From contig CAWDIV010000028.1 of NCBI GenBank assembly GCA_963802355.1, positions 434,001-498,000 on the forward strand: a stretch of 64,000 nt of DNA, read 5' to 3'. Of the stretch, positions 48,119 through 56,943 are shown piece after piece (positions within the stretch are counted from its first letter, which is position 1; the number at the start of each line of letters is the position of its first letter). Below the pieces are notes generated by a model. It saw only the letters and a list, made by a program, of their open reading frames with translations. It was not told the origin of the DNA and searched no databases. A program made the position numbers and the translations under genes. The DNA is from SG8-41 sp963802355. GTDB taxonomy: Bacteria > Pseudomonadota > Gammaproteobacteria > Burkholderiales > SG8-41.

Positions 48119-48886
48119 ATGACCATCGAACTGAAACGCATCGAGGAATTTTCTCTTCTCACGCTGAACCGCCCGGAAGCCTTGAATGCGCTCTCGTTCG
48201 CCCTCATAAGGGAGCTCGGGCGGGCGTTCGATGAAGTCGCGCAGAGCGACGCGCGCGCGCTGCTCGTCACCGGAAGCGGGGCCAAGGCGTTCTGCGCCGG
48301 TGCCGACATCAAGGAGCTGACGGGCCGCTCGCTCGCGGAGCAGAAACGCGGGGCCGAGCTCGGCCAGGCTGTATTCGAGAAACTCGACCGTTTGCCCATG
48401 CCGTCGGTCGCCATTATCAATGGCTACGCGTTCGGAGGCGGCCTCGAGCTCGCGCTGGCCTGCACGTTCCGGATCGCCATGCCCAACGCCAAAATGGGAC
48501 TGCCCGAAATCAAGCTGGGCCTGATACCCGGCTACGGCGGCACGCAGCGGCTGCCGCGCGTGGTGGGCGTAGCGCGCGCGCTGGAGCTCGTCATGACCGG
48601 GCGCACGGTGGACGCCGAGGAAGCGGCGCGCATCGGTCTGGTGAACCGGCTGGTCGATGGAGACGCGGTACAGGCGGGGATCGCCTACGCGCGCGAGTTC
48701 TCGGGTTACAGCCTGCCCGTCCTGGGCTTCGCGCGGGAAGCGGTGAGCCTGGCTCTGGATACACCGCTCCACGAAGGGCTGAAAATCGAAGCTGGTCTTT
48801 CCACGCTCGCCTTTCGCACTGAAGACGCCGCGGAAGGGATGGCGGCTTTCATCGAGAAACGCAAACCGAAGGTCGAGGATCGATAG
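48119..48886 (+). CDS. badK: Enoyl-CoA hydratase (BadK-like)
   Basis: A 255-residue crotonase. GSGAKAFCAGADIKEL holds the first oxyanion position. INGYAFGGGLELALACTFRI and MGLPEIKLGLIPGYGGTQRL carry the second oxyanion and both catalytic Glu positions. Hydrates an enoyl-CoA, in this setting cyclohexene-1-carboxyl-CoA. It is followed two bases later by the SDR gene, so they are co-translated. The start has no clear ribosome site because of the upstream repeat. Confidence 0.83.
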   Translation: MTIELKRIEEFSLLTLNRPEALNALSFALIRELGRAFDEVAQSDARALLVTGSGAKAFCAGADIKELTGRSLAEQKRGAELGQAVFEKLDRLPMPSVAIINGYAFGGGLELALACTFRIAMPNAKMGLPEIKLGLIPGYGGTQRLPRVVGVARALELVMTGRTVDAEEAARIGLVNRLVDGDAVQAGIAYAREFSGYSLPVLGFAREAVSLALDTPLHEGLKIEAGLSTLAFRTEDAAEGMAAFIEKRKPKVEDR

Positions 48887-48888
48887 GC

Positions 48889-49647
48889 TTGGCCGCATCT
48901 TCCAAACCCTCGAACAAGGTGATTGCAGTGACGGGCGCCAGCCGCGGTCTGGGTGCAGCCATTGCACTGGAATTGCGCCGCCGCGGCCATACCGTCGGCT
49001 GTCTCACGCGCTCGGGCCAGGGCCCGGAGCCGTCCGGCGCCGACGCGCACGACACCGGGCGCTTCATCAACATCCGCTGCGATGTAACCCGAGAAGCCGC
49101 CGTCAAGGAGGCGCTCGCCCGGCTCGCCGACACCACAGGGGTGCTGAACGGGCTCGTCAACAACGCAGGCATCCACCGCGATGGAACGAGTCACGAGCTG
49201 CCGACCGCGGCGTACGAGGAGATCATGGGCACCAACGCGACCGCGGTATTCGTATGCGCGCGCGAAGCGTATCCGCATCTCGTCCGCGCCGGCGGCGGTA
49301 TCATCGTCAACATCGGTTCTTTCTTTGACAAGATCGGCGTGAAGCGCAACCTGGGGTACTGCGCATCCAAGGCGGCGGTGGGTGCGATGACGCGCTGCCT
49401 CGCCGTGGAATGGGCCTCGAAGGGTATACGGGTGATAGACGTGGCACCCGGCTACATTGAGACCGATTTGAACCGCGAGGCCTTTGCAGGGCCATTGCAG
49501 GACTACCTCGCGAAGCGCATTCCGGGAGGCAAGCACGGCACGCCCGACGACGTCGCGCGGCTGGTGGCGGCGATTTTCACCGAGGACATCCCCTTCCTCA
49601 CCGGCGAAACCATCTATCTCGACGGCGCGCAAGGAATTGCACACTAA
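48889..49647 (+). CDS. badH: SDR-family alcohol dehydrogenase (BadH-like)
   Basis: A 252-residue FabG-type SDR. TTG start 48889 gives (M)AASSKPSNKVIAVTGASRGL; AGGATCGATAGGC lies before it. It has LVNNAGIHRDGTSH, VNIGSFFDKIGVKRNLGYCA with Tyr-Cys-Ala-Ser-Lys (complete YxxxK) and VAPGYIETDLNRE. In the cyclohexanecarboxylate route BadH oxidises 2-hydroxycyclohexanecarboxyl-CoA to the ketone that BadI opens. Context supports this; a fatty-acid ketoreductase role is the alternative. Confidence 0.8.
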   Translation: MAASSKPSNKVIAVTGASRGLGAAIALELRRRGHTVGCLTRSGQGPEPSGADAHDTGRFINIRCDVTREAAVKEALARLADTTGVLNGLVNNAGIHRDGTSHELPTAAYEEIMGTNATAVFVCAREAYPHLVRAGGGIIVNIGSFFDKIGVKRNLGYCASKAAVGAMTRCLAVEWASKGIRVIDVAPGYIETDLNREAFAGPLQDYLAKRIPGGKHGTPDDVARLVAAIFTEDIPFLTGETIYLDGAQGIAH

Positions 49648-49682
49648 TTCGCAATGGATAGGATTTACAGGACTCACAAGAT

Positions 49683-49777
49683 GGGATTCGGGGTGCGCGA
49701 TGCGGGATGCGTGATCCGGGATGCGGGATACGCGCATCTCGCAACCCGTATCTCGTATCTCGCAACCTGTATCTTAT
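49683..49777. repeat. Tandem-word hairpin, GGGATGCGGGAT type
   Basis: GATGCGGGATGCGTGATCCG and CGCAACCCGTATCTCGTATC are complementary word arms. They reach the ATG of the dehydrogenase gene, leaving no Shine-Dalgarno. Confidence 0.85.
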
Positions 49778-50945
49778 ATGACCGTCCTTGAGCGGCTCGA
49801 CCAGGGCATCCGGCTCACGCCGGAGGAAACCATGCTGGTGGAGAGCGTCCGCGCTCTTGCGCGCGATGAATTCGCGTCGCGCGCCGGAGAGTACGACCGC
49901 ACCGGCGAATTTCCGTGGGACAACATCCGGGCCATCAACAAGCTCGGGTTGAACGCGATGTTCGTCCCGGAGCAGTACGGGGGCGCGCAGATGTCTGTAC
50001 GCCGCGTATCTCGAATGCTTGCGCGAGATCAGCAAGGCGTGCGCCTCGACCGGCGGCATTTGGGCGACCAATTTCCACTTCACCAAGCCGCTCACCGAGT
50101 TCGGAACCGAGGAACAGAAACGGCGGCTGCTGCCGGTGATGGTGAAAGGCGGACTCGGTTCTCTCACCATTACCGAGCCAGGGGCAGGCTCGGATGCGAC
50201 CGCCATGAAAACCGCGTTCCGGCCCGAGGGTGATTACATCGTGGTGACCGGCGAGAAGTGCTTCATCACGAACGGCGCGCACGCCGATCTCTATTTGCTG
50301 TTTGGAAAATGGCACGGCATCGAAGACAGTCGCAAGGCGATCTCGGTGCTGGTGCTGGAAAAAGGCACCGCCGGACTCGAAGTGGTGCGCGAGGAGGACA
50401 AGATGGGGCTGCGCGCCTCGAGCACAGCCGCGCTCGCCCTGGACGGCTGCCGCGTGCCGCGCGCCAATCTGATCGGCGAGCCGGGCGACGGGCTCAAGGT
50501 CCTGCTCGCTTCATTGAACCGCTCGCGTCCCAGCATCGCCGCACACGCTCTCGGCATCGCGCGCGCCGCGTTCGAGGACGCCGTCGCCTATATCAACGAG
50601 CGCCGGCAGTCGGGACGTCGTATCATCGAGTTCCAGGGCGTGCAGTTCATGCTGGCGGATCTTGCCACCGAACTTGCGCTCACCGAGGCCTGGCTGTGGC
50701 ACGTCGCGCGACTCGTCGATTCCGGAGCCACCGACTTCGGCATCGAGGCCTCCATGTTGAAGCTGCGCGCCTCCGACCTTGCGATGCGTATCACCACCGA
50801 TGCGGTGCAACTCTTCGGCGGCTATGGTTACTGCAAGGATTATCGCGTCGAGCGGCTCATGCGCGACGCCAAGATCACGCAAATCTGGGAAGGCACCAAC
50901 CAGATCCACCGCCAGTTGATCGGGCGCAGCTTTATCAAAAAGTGA
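49778..50945 (+). CDS. aliB: Acyl-CoA dehydrogenase (AliB-like; one frameshift)
   Basis: About 388 residues of FAD acyl-CoA dehydrogenase. It starts MTVLERLDQGIRLTPEETML; ATG 49778. Active-site regions are LGSLTITEPGAGSDATAMKT (FAD/substrate), TGEKCFITNGAHAD, AVQLFGGYGYCKDYRVERLM and ITQIWEGTNQIHRQ with the catalytic Glu. An extra G near 49998 (AQMS-YAAYLECLREIS) splits the frame. It would oxidise cyclohexanecarboxyl-CoA to the 1-ene, completing the five-gene set with badI, aliA, badK and badH. Confidence 0.82.
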
Positions 50946-51240
50946 TTGCAATTACCTTTTATGCCAACCTGCTCGTACTGGAATTATTTCCATGTTATGG
51001 CTTTGGGTATCATCCGTGCGCCGTGCAGGTCTGAGGAGAAACGCATTCTTCGCAAGTTGCCCGGTGCCGAGTTCCATCTCTCGCGATATCCTGACGTGCT
51101 TTAGGCCGAGGCCACTATCTGAGACCTACGCTCGATCAAGTGAAACGACCGTCAGGGGATCACAACTGAAACTCCCACGCGTGAGAAAGCAATTACTGAC
51201 GGCTAAGAGCCCACCCTAAAGGAGAGAGGAGACAAGGACG

Positions 51241-52218
51241 ATGAAACTCAGCTTGCGTTCAACCGCACTTGCGGCGCTGTCTTTGATACTGGGCTCACCC
51301 GCAGTCGTGATGGCGCAGACTTTTCCGGCCGCCCGGCCGATACGCATCATCGTGCCGTACGCGCCCGGCGGCTCGACCGACGTCGTGTTCCGCATACTCG
51401 CGCCCCGTCTCTCGGAGGATCTCGGCCAGTCGGTGGTGGTCGAGAACCGGCCCGGCGGCTCATCGACGATAGGGCTGGATGCAACTGCCAAGTCTCCGCC
51501 CGACGGGCACACCTGGGGAGCAAACAACATCACCTACGGCGCCAACCCCAGTCTCATCAAGAAAATGCCGTTCGACTCCGAAAAGGACCTGCTGCCGGTG
51601 AGTCAGGTGAGCGTCGTCAACCTGGTGGTGACGCTGCACCCATCGGTGCCGGCGCGCTCGATCAAAGAGCTGATCGCGCTCGCCAAGGCGCGGCCGGGGG
51701 AGCTCAATTTCGCCTCGGCCGGCAACGCCAGCGCCAACCACCTCGCCACCGCGAAGTTCATGAACCAGACGGGAACGAAAATGGTGCATGTTCCCTACAA
51801 GGGCGGCGGCCCCGCCGTAGTGGCGCTGGTGGCAGGCGAAACTTCGCTCCTCTTCGCCACGATTCCCTCCGCGATCCATCATATCCAGTCGGGCCGGCTG
51901 CGCGCCCTGGGCGTGAGCCGCGCGAAGCGCAGCTCGGCGCTGCCCGATGTGCCGACCGTGGCAGAGGCGGGCGTGAAGGGCTTCGAAGCGATCGAATGGA
52001 ACGGCATCATGCTGCCGGCCGGCACGCCGCCCGCTACCGTCAGACGCGTGCACCAGTCCCTCGCGAAGGCGCTGGCGATACCCGCCGTGCAGGAGCGCAT
52101 CGTCGCCGTCGGCGCGGAAGTCGTAGCGAGCTCGCCGGAGGAGTTCGGAGCGTTCCTGAAGAGCGAGTTCGCCAACTGGGCGAAGGTGATCAAGGAAGTC
52201 GGCATCACTGTTGAGTGA
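51241..52218 (+). CDS. Bug/TctC-family periplasmic solute-binding protein
   Basis: A 325-residue binding protein inside the catabolic run. AAAGGAGAGAGGAGACAAGGA precedes the ATG. Signal MKLSLRSTALAALSLILGSP is cleaved after VMAQ; then FPAARPIRIIVPYAPGGSTD, ENRPGGSSTIGLDATAKSPP and HVPYKGGGPAVVALVAGETS. Its position suggests it captures an acid degraded by the neighbouring enzymes, but no membrane partner is present. Confidence 0.9.
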   Translation: MKLSLRSTALAALSLILGSPAVVMAQTFPAARPIRIIVPYAPGGSTDVVFRILAPRLSEDLGQSVVVENRPGGSSTIGLDATAKSPPDGHTWGANNITYGANPSLIKKMPFDSEKDLLPVSQVSVVNLVVTLHPSVPARSIKELIALAKARPGELNFASAGNASANHLATAKFMNQTGTKMVHVPYKGGGPAVVALVAGETSLLFATIPSAIHHIQSGRLRALGVSRAKRSSALPDVPTVAEAGVKGFEAIEWNGIMLPAGTPPATVRRVHQSLAKALAIPAVQERIVAVGAEVVASSPEEFGAFLKSEFANWAKVIKEVGITVE

Positions 52219-52386
52219 TAAAGGCGTGATGAGTGATGGGTGATGAGTGATGAGTAAAATCGCAGTGCGTTCAGCCCTCTTTTCTTTTCCCGCACATGCG
52301 AGACGCTTCGGTTTTTCCGTTCAACCGCGTCGTAGCGCAATGTTCGAGACCCATCACCCATCACTCATCACTCATCACCCATCACT
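52219..52386. repeat. Tandem-word hairpin, GTGATGAGTGATGGG type
   Basis: Left arm GTGATGAGTGATGGGTGATG (52227-52252) and right arm CCCATCACCCATCACTCATC (52351-52386), separated by about 95 bases. The Shine-Dalgarno CGGAGG of the next gene follows the right arm. Confidence 0.85.
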
Positions 52387-52398
52387 CCGGAGGTTTTG

Positions 52399-53277
52399 AT
52401 GGCGACCGCGATCAAAACCGTAGGCGTAGCGGGCAGCGGCACGATGGGCGCGGGCATCGCGATCGTCGCCGCGCGCGCCGGATTCAAGACCATCGTCTAC
52501 GACACGCGCGAGGAGGCGCTCGTCCGCGCGCGGAAACAGACCGAGGGGTTTTTTGCAAAGTCCGTCGAACGCGGGAAGCTCTCGGCAGAGCAGGTCGACA
52601 AGATCCTGTCCGGCCTGGCGGGCACCTCCGACATCGGCGCCCTCTCCGCCTGCGAGATCGTCATCGAGGCGGTGTTCGAGGACCTCAAGGTCAAGCACGC
52701 GCTGCTCGACCAGTTGAATCGAGTTTGCCCACCCCACGTCTTGTTCGCGTCCAACACCTCTACGCTCTCGATCACCGAGATCGCCGCCGGCTCCGGCCGC
52801 GACGACCGGTTCGTCGGGATGCACTTCTGCCTGCCCGCGCAATTGATGAAGCTCGTGGAAATGTCGCCCGGTCTGCGTACCAGCGAAGAAACGTTTCAGA
52901 CCGCTTGGGATTTCTGCAAGGCGATGGGCCAGATCCCGGTGAAGACCCAGGACAGCCCGGGCTTCATCCTCAACTACTTCCTGATCCCGTTCAATAACGA
53001 CGCGATCCGTCTGGTCGAAGCCGGAGTTGCCGCCCCTGCCGACATCGACCGCGCGATCAAGGCCGGACTCGGCTACGCGATGGGACCGCTCGAGCTGCTC
53101 GATCTCGTCGGGCTCGACACCCACCTTCTCGTTGCCGAAGCGCTCTACGCCTCGACGCACGATCCGCGCGCCGCCGTGCCGGCGCTGGTCAAGCGCATGA
53201 TTGCGGCAGGCAAGCTGGGACGGAAAACGGGTGAAGGGTTCTACAAGTATCAAGGCAGCGCGATGTTCGGAGGATGA
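52399..53277 (+). CDS. 3-Hydroxyacyl-CoA dehydrogenase (3-hydroxybutyryl-CoA dehydrogenase family)
   Basis: A 292-residue NAD-linked enzyme of beta-oxidation. VGVAGSGTMGAGIAIVAARA is the NAD-binding loop, ASNTSTLSITEIA and GMHFCLPAQLMKLVEM carry the active-site Asn and His, and the C-terminal domain starts DSPGFILNYFLIPFNNDAIR. The usual HFFNPVP motif is HFCLPAQ here. It ends with RKTGEGFYKY. ATG 52399 follows CGGAGGTTTTG. Confidence 0.9.
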   Translation: MATAIKTVGVAGSGTMGAGIAIVAARAGFKTIVYDTREEALVRARKQTEGFFAKSVERGKLSAEQVDKILSGLAGTSDIGALSACEIVIEAVFEDLKVKHALLDQLNRVCPPHVLFASNTSTLSITEIAAGSGRDDRFVGMHFCLPAQLMKLVEMSPGLRTSEETFQTAWDFCKAMGQIPVKTQDSPGFILNYFLIPFNNDAIRLVEAGVAAPADIDRAIKAGLGYAMGPLELLDLVGLDTHLLVAEALYASTHDPRAAVPALVKRMIAAGKLGRKTGEGFYKYQGSAMFGG

Positions 53278-53320
53278 ACGCGAAGCGTTCATCCTTAAAT
53301 GGACGTTATTAGGTAACAGG

Positions 53321-53977
53321 ATGGAATATCAAATTATTCGTTCAGGAACGAGTCGATCATTCCCTGAGGACCACCCGCTAGCGGCGGGTGGTAAGGACAG
53401 CGGCCAGGTCGTTGTCATTGTTGGCGCCGATGCCGGAACTGCGTACAGGAAGTTTAGTGAGACAAACCGCAAGGCCGATGTCCTCGCCGTCCTAATTGAG
53501 CTAGGCACGGAATGCCTCGGCACGTACACGGGCGAGCTGCGCGGCGAAGAAGGCTCCAACGTCCTTGGCTTCGCACGCTTCCGGCTTGGAGACTCACAGC
53601 CGTCGGACCTCGTGGAGCTGGTGCGGCAGCCGCGCACCACCCAGGCGGCGATCGACGCGGCCCGCGGAGTGTTCGAGCAGCACGGCCTGAAGGTGGCGCT
53701 GTGCGGCGATTTCGCCGGGCGCATCCTCGACCGCCTGCTGCGGCCGTACTACAACGCCGCGCTCCGGCGGCTCGACGAGGGACTCGCGAGCGCGAGCGAT
53801 ATGGACACTACGCTCAAGCTCGGGCTGGGCTACCCGGAGGGACCGATCGAATTGCTCGAGCGCACCGGCCTCGCGCATCACTACGACGTGACGCGAACGT
53901 TGTTCGAAGTGTATGGCGATGCGGCATACGCGCCCGCGCGCCGCGCGCGGGTGGCGAAGCAACGGCAAGAACAATAG
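53321..53977 (+). CDS. 3-Hydroxyacyl-CoA dehydrogenase C-terminal-domain protein with aberrant N-terminus
   Basis: A 218-residue frame. Residues about 95-210 form a PF00725-type C-terminal domain: FEQHGLKVALCGDFAGRILD and LASASDMDTTLKLGLGYPEG. The N-terminal 90 residues (MEYQIIRSGTSRSFPEDHPL...) lack the NAD-binding GxGxxG motif. They include a hairpin ACCACCCGC / GCGGGTGGT at 53370-53392. It may be a partner or paralogue of the preceding enzyme that lost its Rossmann half, or a distinct small family. The frame remains open upstream to 53201, out of phase with the previous gene. Confidence 0.6.
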   Translation: MEYQIIRSGTSRSFPEDHPLAAGGKDSGQVVVIVGADAGTAYRKFSETNRKADVLAVLIELGTECLGTYTGELRGEEGSNVLGFARFRLGDSQPSDLVELVRQPRTTQAAIDAARGVFEQHGLKVALCGDFAGRILDRLLRPYYNAALRRLDEGLASASDMDTTLKLGLGYPEGPIELLERTGLAHHYDVTRTLFEVYGDAAYAPARRARVAKQRQEQ

Positions 53978-54131
53978 GAATAGCCGATGAACGCCCATCC
54001 TCATCTCGCTCTTGCGCCGTCCTCACCTCCCCCTTGAGGGTGGGACGCGAAACGCGTTATTTCGAAAGAGGAGATGGCGCGGATCATCCGCTCATGTTGC
54101 GTGACAACGCGAAATTGATCACACTACCGTC

Positions 54132-54350
54132 ATGGGATCGCTCTCAAATCTTGTTGAGCAGTTGCCCGCGCAGGAGCGGGTCGAGCTCATTGGGTACCTC
54201 TGGGACAGCCTGGATCCTGCAACCGCTGCGACGATAACTCCGGCGCTGGCCGCCGAACTCGATCGGCGTGAGGCCGAAGCGGACGCCGATCCCGAAGCAG
54301 GCCAGCCGTGGCCCGAGATCAAGAGCGAACTCGTCGGGAAGCGCCGCTGA
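54132..54350 (+). CDS. Addiction-module antitoxin (TIGR02574-like)
   Basis: A 72-residue acidic protein: MGSLSNLVEQLPAQERVELI, then GYLWDSLDP and a C-terminus rich in Glu/Asp ending WPEIKSELVGKRR. This is the pattern of putative addiction-module components that neutralise a ParE/RelE toxin. Its stop is directly followed by the toxin GTG. Confidence 0.82.
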   Translation: MGSLSNLVEQLPAQERVELIGYLWDSLDPATAATITPALAAELDRREAEADADPEAGQPWPEIKSELVGKRR

Positions 54351-54629
54351 GTGCGCCCGCTGCGGGTTCGCCTGCAGGCAAAGGCTGAAATCCTCAAGGC
54401 TTACGACCGGTATTTTCAGAACTCCTCTGCCGCAGCTCAGCGTTTTGTCGACGCCGTTGACGAAGCCATCGCGAGAATCGAGGAACGGCCAGAACTGTTT
54501 CCGGTGATCCGGGGCCGCCTGCGGCGCGTGCTTCTCCGGCGATTTCCCTACGCAGTCTATTTCAAAGTCTATCCAGAGAATTGTTGTTATTTTTTCTCCC
54601 TTTTTCTCCGCGCCTCTGCGGTTAGTTGA
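54351..54629 (+). CDS. ParE/RelE-family toxin, C-terminus altered by a repeat
   Basis: A 92-residue frame starting at GTG 54351: (V)RPLRVRLQAKAEILKAYDRY, then AAQRFVDAVDEAIARIEERP and RRVLLRRFPYAVYFKVYPE. After that, the family usually has a strand such as VxVLAVxHxRRDP. Here the residues NCCYFFSLFLRASAVS are encoded by the word TTTTTCTCCGCGCCTCTGCG (54584-54629). The toxin has probably lost its last strand and may be inactive. Confidence 0.78.
   Translation: MRPLRVRLQAKAEILKAYDRYFQNSSAAAQRFVDAVDEAIARIEERPELFPVIRGRLRRVLLRRFPYAVYFKVYPENCCYFFSLFLRASAVS
54584..54629. repeat. CTCCGCGCCTCTGCGGTTA word repeat
   Basis: TTTTTTCTCCCTTTTTCTCC and GCGCCTCTGCGGTTAG overwrite the 3' end of the toxin gene. 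A related, inverted word is at 3718-3741. Confidence 0.65.
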
Positions 54630-54643
54630 ATTTCCTTAACGAT

Positions 54644-55759
54644 ATGCAGCCGCTCGCGGGAATCCGCGTCCTCGACTTCAGCACCCTCCTGCCGGGGCCT
54701 CTGGCGACGCTCATGCTCGCGGAAGCAGGCGCGGACGTGATCAAGATCGAGCGGCCGGGCGCGGGCGACGAGATGCGCAGTTACACGCCCAAGTTCGGCG
54801 CCGACAGCGTCAATTTCTCGCTATTGAACCGCGGCAAACGCTCGATCGCGATCGATCTCAAGGAGCACGGGGCGGTCGTACGCCTGATGCCGCTTGTGAA
54901 GAGCGCCGACGTCATCGTCGAGCAGTTCCGCCCCGGCGTGATGGACCGCCTGGGGCTGGGCTACGAGGCCGTGTCGCGCGCGAACCCCCGCATCATCTAC
55001 TGCGCGATCACGGGCTACGGCCAGTCCGGCCCGCGCGCGATGATCGCGGCGCACGATCTTAATTATGCCGCCGAGACGGGAATGCTCGCGCTTGCCGCGG
55101 GCGCCGACGGCGCGCCGGTGCCGCCCGCCGCGCTGGTGGCCGACATCGGGGGCGGCAGCTTTCCGGCCGTGATCAACATCCTGCTCGCCCTGCGGGAGCG
55201 CGAGCAGAGCGGCCGTGGCTGCAAGCTAGACATCGCCATGGCCGATAATCTCTATACCTTCATGTACTGGGCGATGGGCGAGGGCCTTACCGCCGGTCGC
55301 TGGCCGCAGCCGGGAAAGGCGCTCGTCACCGGCGGCAGCCCCCGCTATCAGATTTATCGCACGAGCGACGACCGGTTCATTGCAGCCGCGCCGCTGGAGG
55401 AAAAGTTCTGGCAGATCTTCTGCGACGCCATTGCGCTGCCCGCAGAGGCGCGCGACGACAGATCCGACCCCGAAGCCACGATCGAGGCGGTGTCGGCGCG
55501 GATCCGGGAAAAGACGGCGGAGGAATGGCGCGCCGCGTTCGCGGGCAAGGACCTGTGCTGCAATGTGGTGAGCTCGATCGAGCAGGCACTTGCCGATCCG
55601 CAGTTTCGCGCGCGCGGATTGTTCGACCGCAAATTGACCGCGGACGGCAAAACCATGACAGCGTTGCCAACACCGATCGCTCCGGAATTTCGCGGCGGCG
55701 ACACCGCCGGCTATCCGGCGCTGGGCGAAGCAAACTCGCTCCTGGACAGGAAGCAATGA
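54644..55759 (+). CDS. CaiB/BaiF CoA-transferase family protein, AMACR-like
   Basis: A 371-residue family III CoA-transferase / racemase. MQPLAGIRVLDFSTLLPGPL is the typical start; LAEAGADVIKIERPGAGD follows. The AMACR-type catalytic pair is visible: AAHDLNYAAETGML (His) and LVADIGGGSFPAV (Asp). It may therefore racemise a 2-methylacyl-CoA rather than transfer CoA. The frame is open to TTG 54626, but ATG 54644 matches the family. Confidence 0.87.
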   Translation: MQPLAGIRVLDFSTLLPGPLATLMLAEAGADVIKIERPGAGDEMRSYTPKFGADSVNFSLLNRGKRSIAIDLKEHGAVVRLMPLVKSADVIVEQFRPGVMDRLGLGYEAVSRANPRIIYCAITGYGQSGPRAMIAAHDLNYAAETGMLALAAGADGAPVPPAALVADIGGGSFPAVINILLALREREQSGRGCKLDIAMADNLYTFMYWAMGEGLTAGRWPQPGKALVTGGSPRYQIYRTSDDRFIAAAPLEEKFWQIFCDAIALPAEARDDRSDPEATIEAVSARIREKTAEEWRAAFAGKDLCCNVVSSIEQALADPQFRARGLFDRKLTADGKTMTALPTPIAPEFRGGDTAGYPALGEANSLLDRKQ

Positions 55760-55773
55760 TTCTCTTCGATTGA

Positions 55774-56769
55774 ATGCGCGCGCTAGTACTCCACCAGCAC
55801 GGCCCGCTGGAAAATCTCAAGCTCGAGACGCTCCCCGATCCGCAGCCCGGTCCGGACGAGGTACTGATCGACGTGCATGCCGCGAGCGTTAACTTTCCGG
55901 ATTTGCTCGTTATCGGCGGCACGTACCAGAATCTGCCGCCGACCCCCTTCGTGCCCGGCAAGGACCTCGCCGGGACGATAGCGGCCGTCGGCGCGAACGT
56001 GTCCTCGCTGAATGCCGGCGAGCGCGTGATGGCGCAGATCGAGTACGGCGCATTCGCGGAGCGCGCGGTGGTAGCGCCGCACAACTGCTACAGCATGCCG
56101 GCCGGCATGCCCTATGCTGACGGCGCTGCGATGGGGCTCGTTTATCTCACCGCGCACTTCGCGCTGGGGGAACGCGGCGCGTTGAAGTCCGGCGAGACCG
56201 TCCTCATAAACGGCGCTGCGGGTGGCGTAGGCCTTGCCGCGGTGCAGCTTGCGAAAGCCTATGGCGCCACCGTTATCGCCAGTGTCAGCAGCGAGGAGAA
56301 GGCAGCGCTCGCGCGCGCGAGCGGCGCCGATCATGTCGTGCGTACCGACTCGCCCGACCTGCGTGAAAGCTTCCGGCGGCAGGTGTTCGCGGCAGTGGGG
56401 AGGGACGGCGTGAACCTCATCGTCGATCCGGTGGGAGGCGAAGTGTTCGACGCGAGCTTGCGCGCCATTGCCTGGTGCGGGCGCATCGTCACCGTGGGCT
56501 ACGCCTCCGGCCGCGTGCCCGAAGTGAAGGCCGGGCTGCTGCTGGTGAAGAACATCGCTTTGATCGGCCTGCAGGTGAGCGACTACCGCGATCGTGCACC
56601 GGACAAGATGCGGCAGGCACAGGCCGAGCTGTTCGCGCTCTACCAGGCGGGCAAACTGAAGCCCCACGTGATGGCGGCCTACCCGCTTGAGTCTTATCCC
56701 GAAGCGCTGGCGACCGTGCGCGACCGCAAGGCACTCGGCAAAGTCGTACTGGAGATGAGCCACAGGTGA
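55774..56769 (+). CDS. NADPH:quinone oxidoreductase-like medium-chain dehydrogenase (zinc-free)
   Basis: A 331-residue MDR protein. MRALVLHQHGPLENLKLETL and FVPGKDLAGTIAAVG start the catalytic domain. INGAAGGVGLAAVQLAKAYG is the nucleotide loop. No structural-zinc Cys cluster is seen, as in the QOR/enoyl-reductase branch. It starts 14 bases after the CoA-transferase stop, so probably co-transcribed. Confidence 0.9.
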   Translation: MRALVLHQHGPLENLKLETLPDPQPGPDEVLIDVHAASVNFPDLLVIGGTYQNLPPTPFVPGKDLAGTIAAVGANVSSLNAGERVMAQIEYGAFAERAVVAPHNCYSMPAGMPYADGAAMGLVYLTAHFALGERGALKSGETVLINGAAGGVGLAAVQLAKAYGATVIASVSSEEKAALARASGADHVVRTDSPDLRESFRRQVFAAVGRDGVNLIVDPVGGEVFDASLRAIAWCGRIVTVGYASGRVPEVKAGLLLVKNIALIGLQVSDYRDRAPDKMRQAQAELFALYQAGKLKPHVMAAYPLESYPEALATVRDRKALGKVVLEMSHR

Positions 56770-56771
56770 AC

Positions 56772-56920
56772 AAGGCGTCCCAGATGATGCGTCTCAGATA
56801 CGGCGTCCCAGGTGGAGCGTTTCAGCCGGGGCGTCGCAGAAAAGCGGCGACATGCGCGCTTAGCCCATCGTTGCTATCTGTGTTTATCTGTGTGTATCTG
56901 TGGCTTAATCCACCTGTAAA
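56772..56920. repeat. Two tandem-word arrays: GCGTCYCAG and CTGTGTTTATCTGTG types
   Basis: GGCGTCCCAGATGATGCGTC repeats (56772-56835) share the word of 21506-21597. TATCTGTGTTTATCTGTGTG (about 56874-56905) belongs to the CACAGAT family. The gap 56770-56943 contains no gene. Confidence 0.8.
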
Positions 56921-56943
56921 CACCGACTGACACGGAGTCTCTG

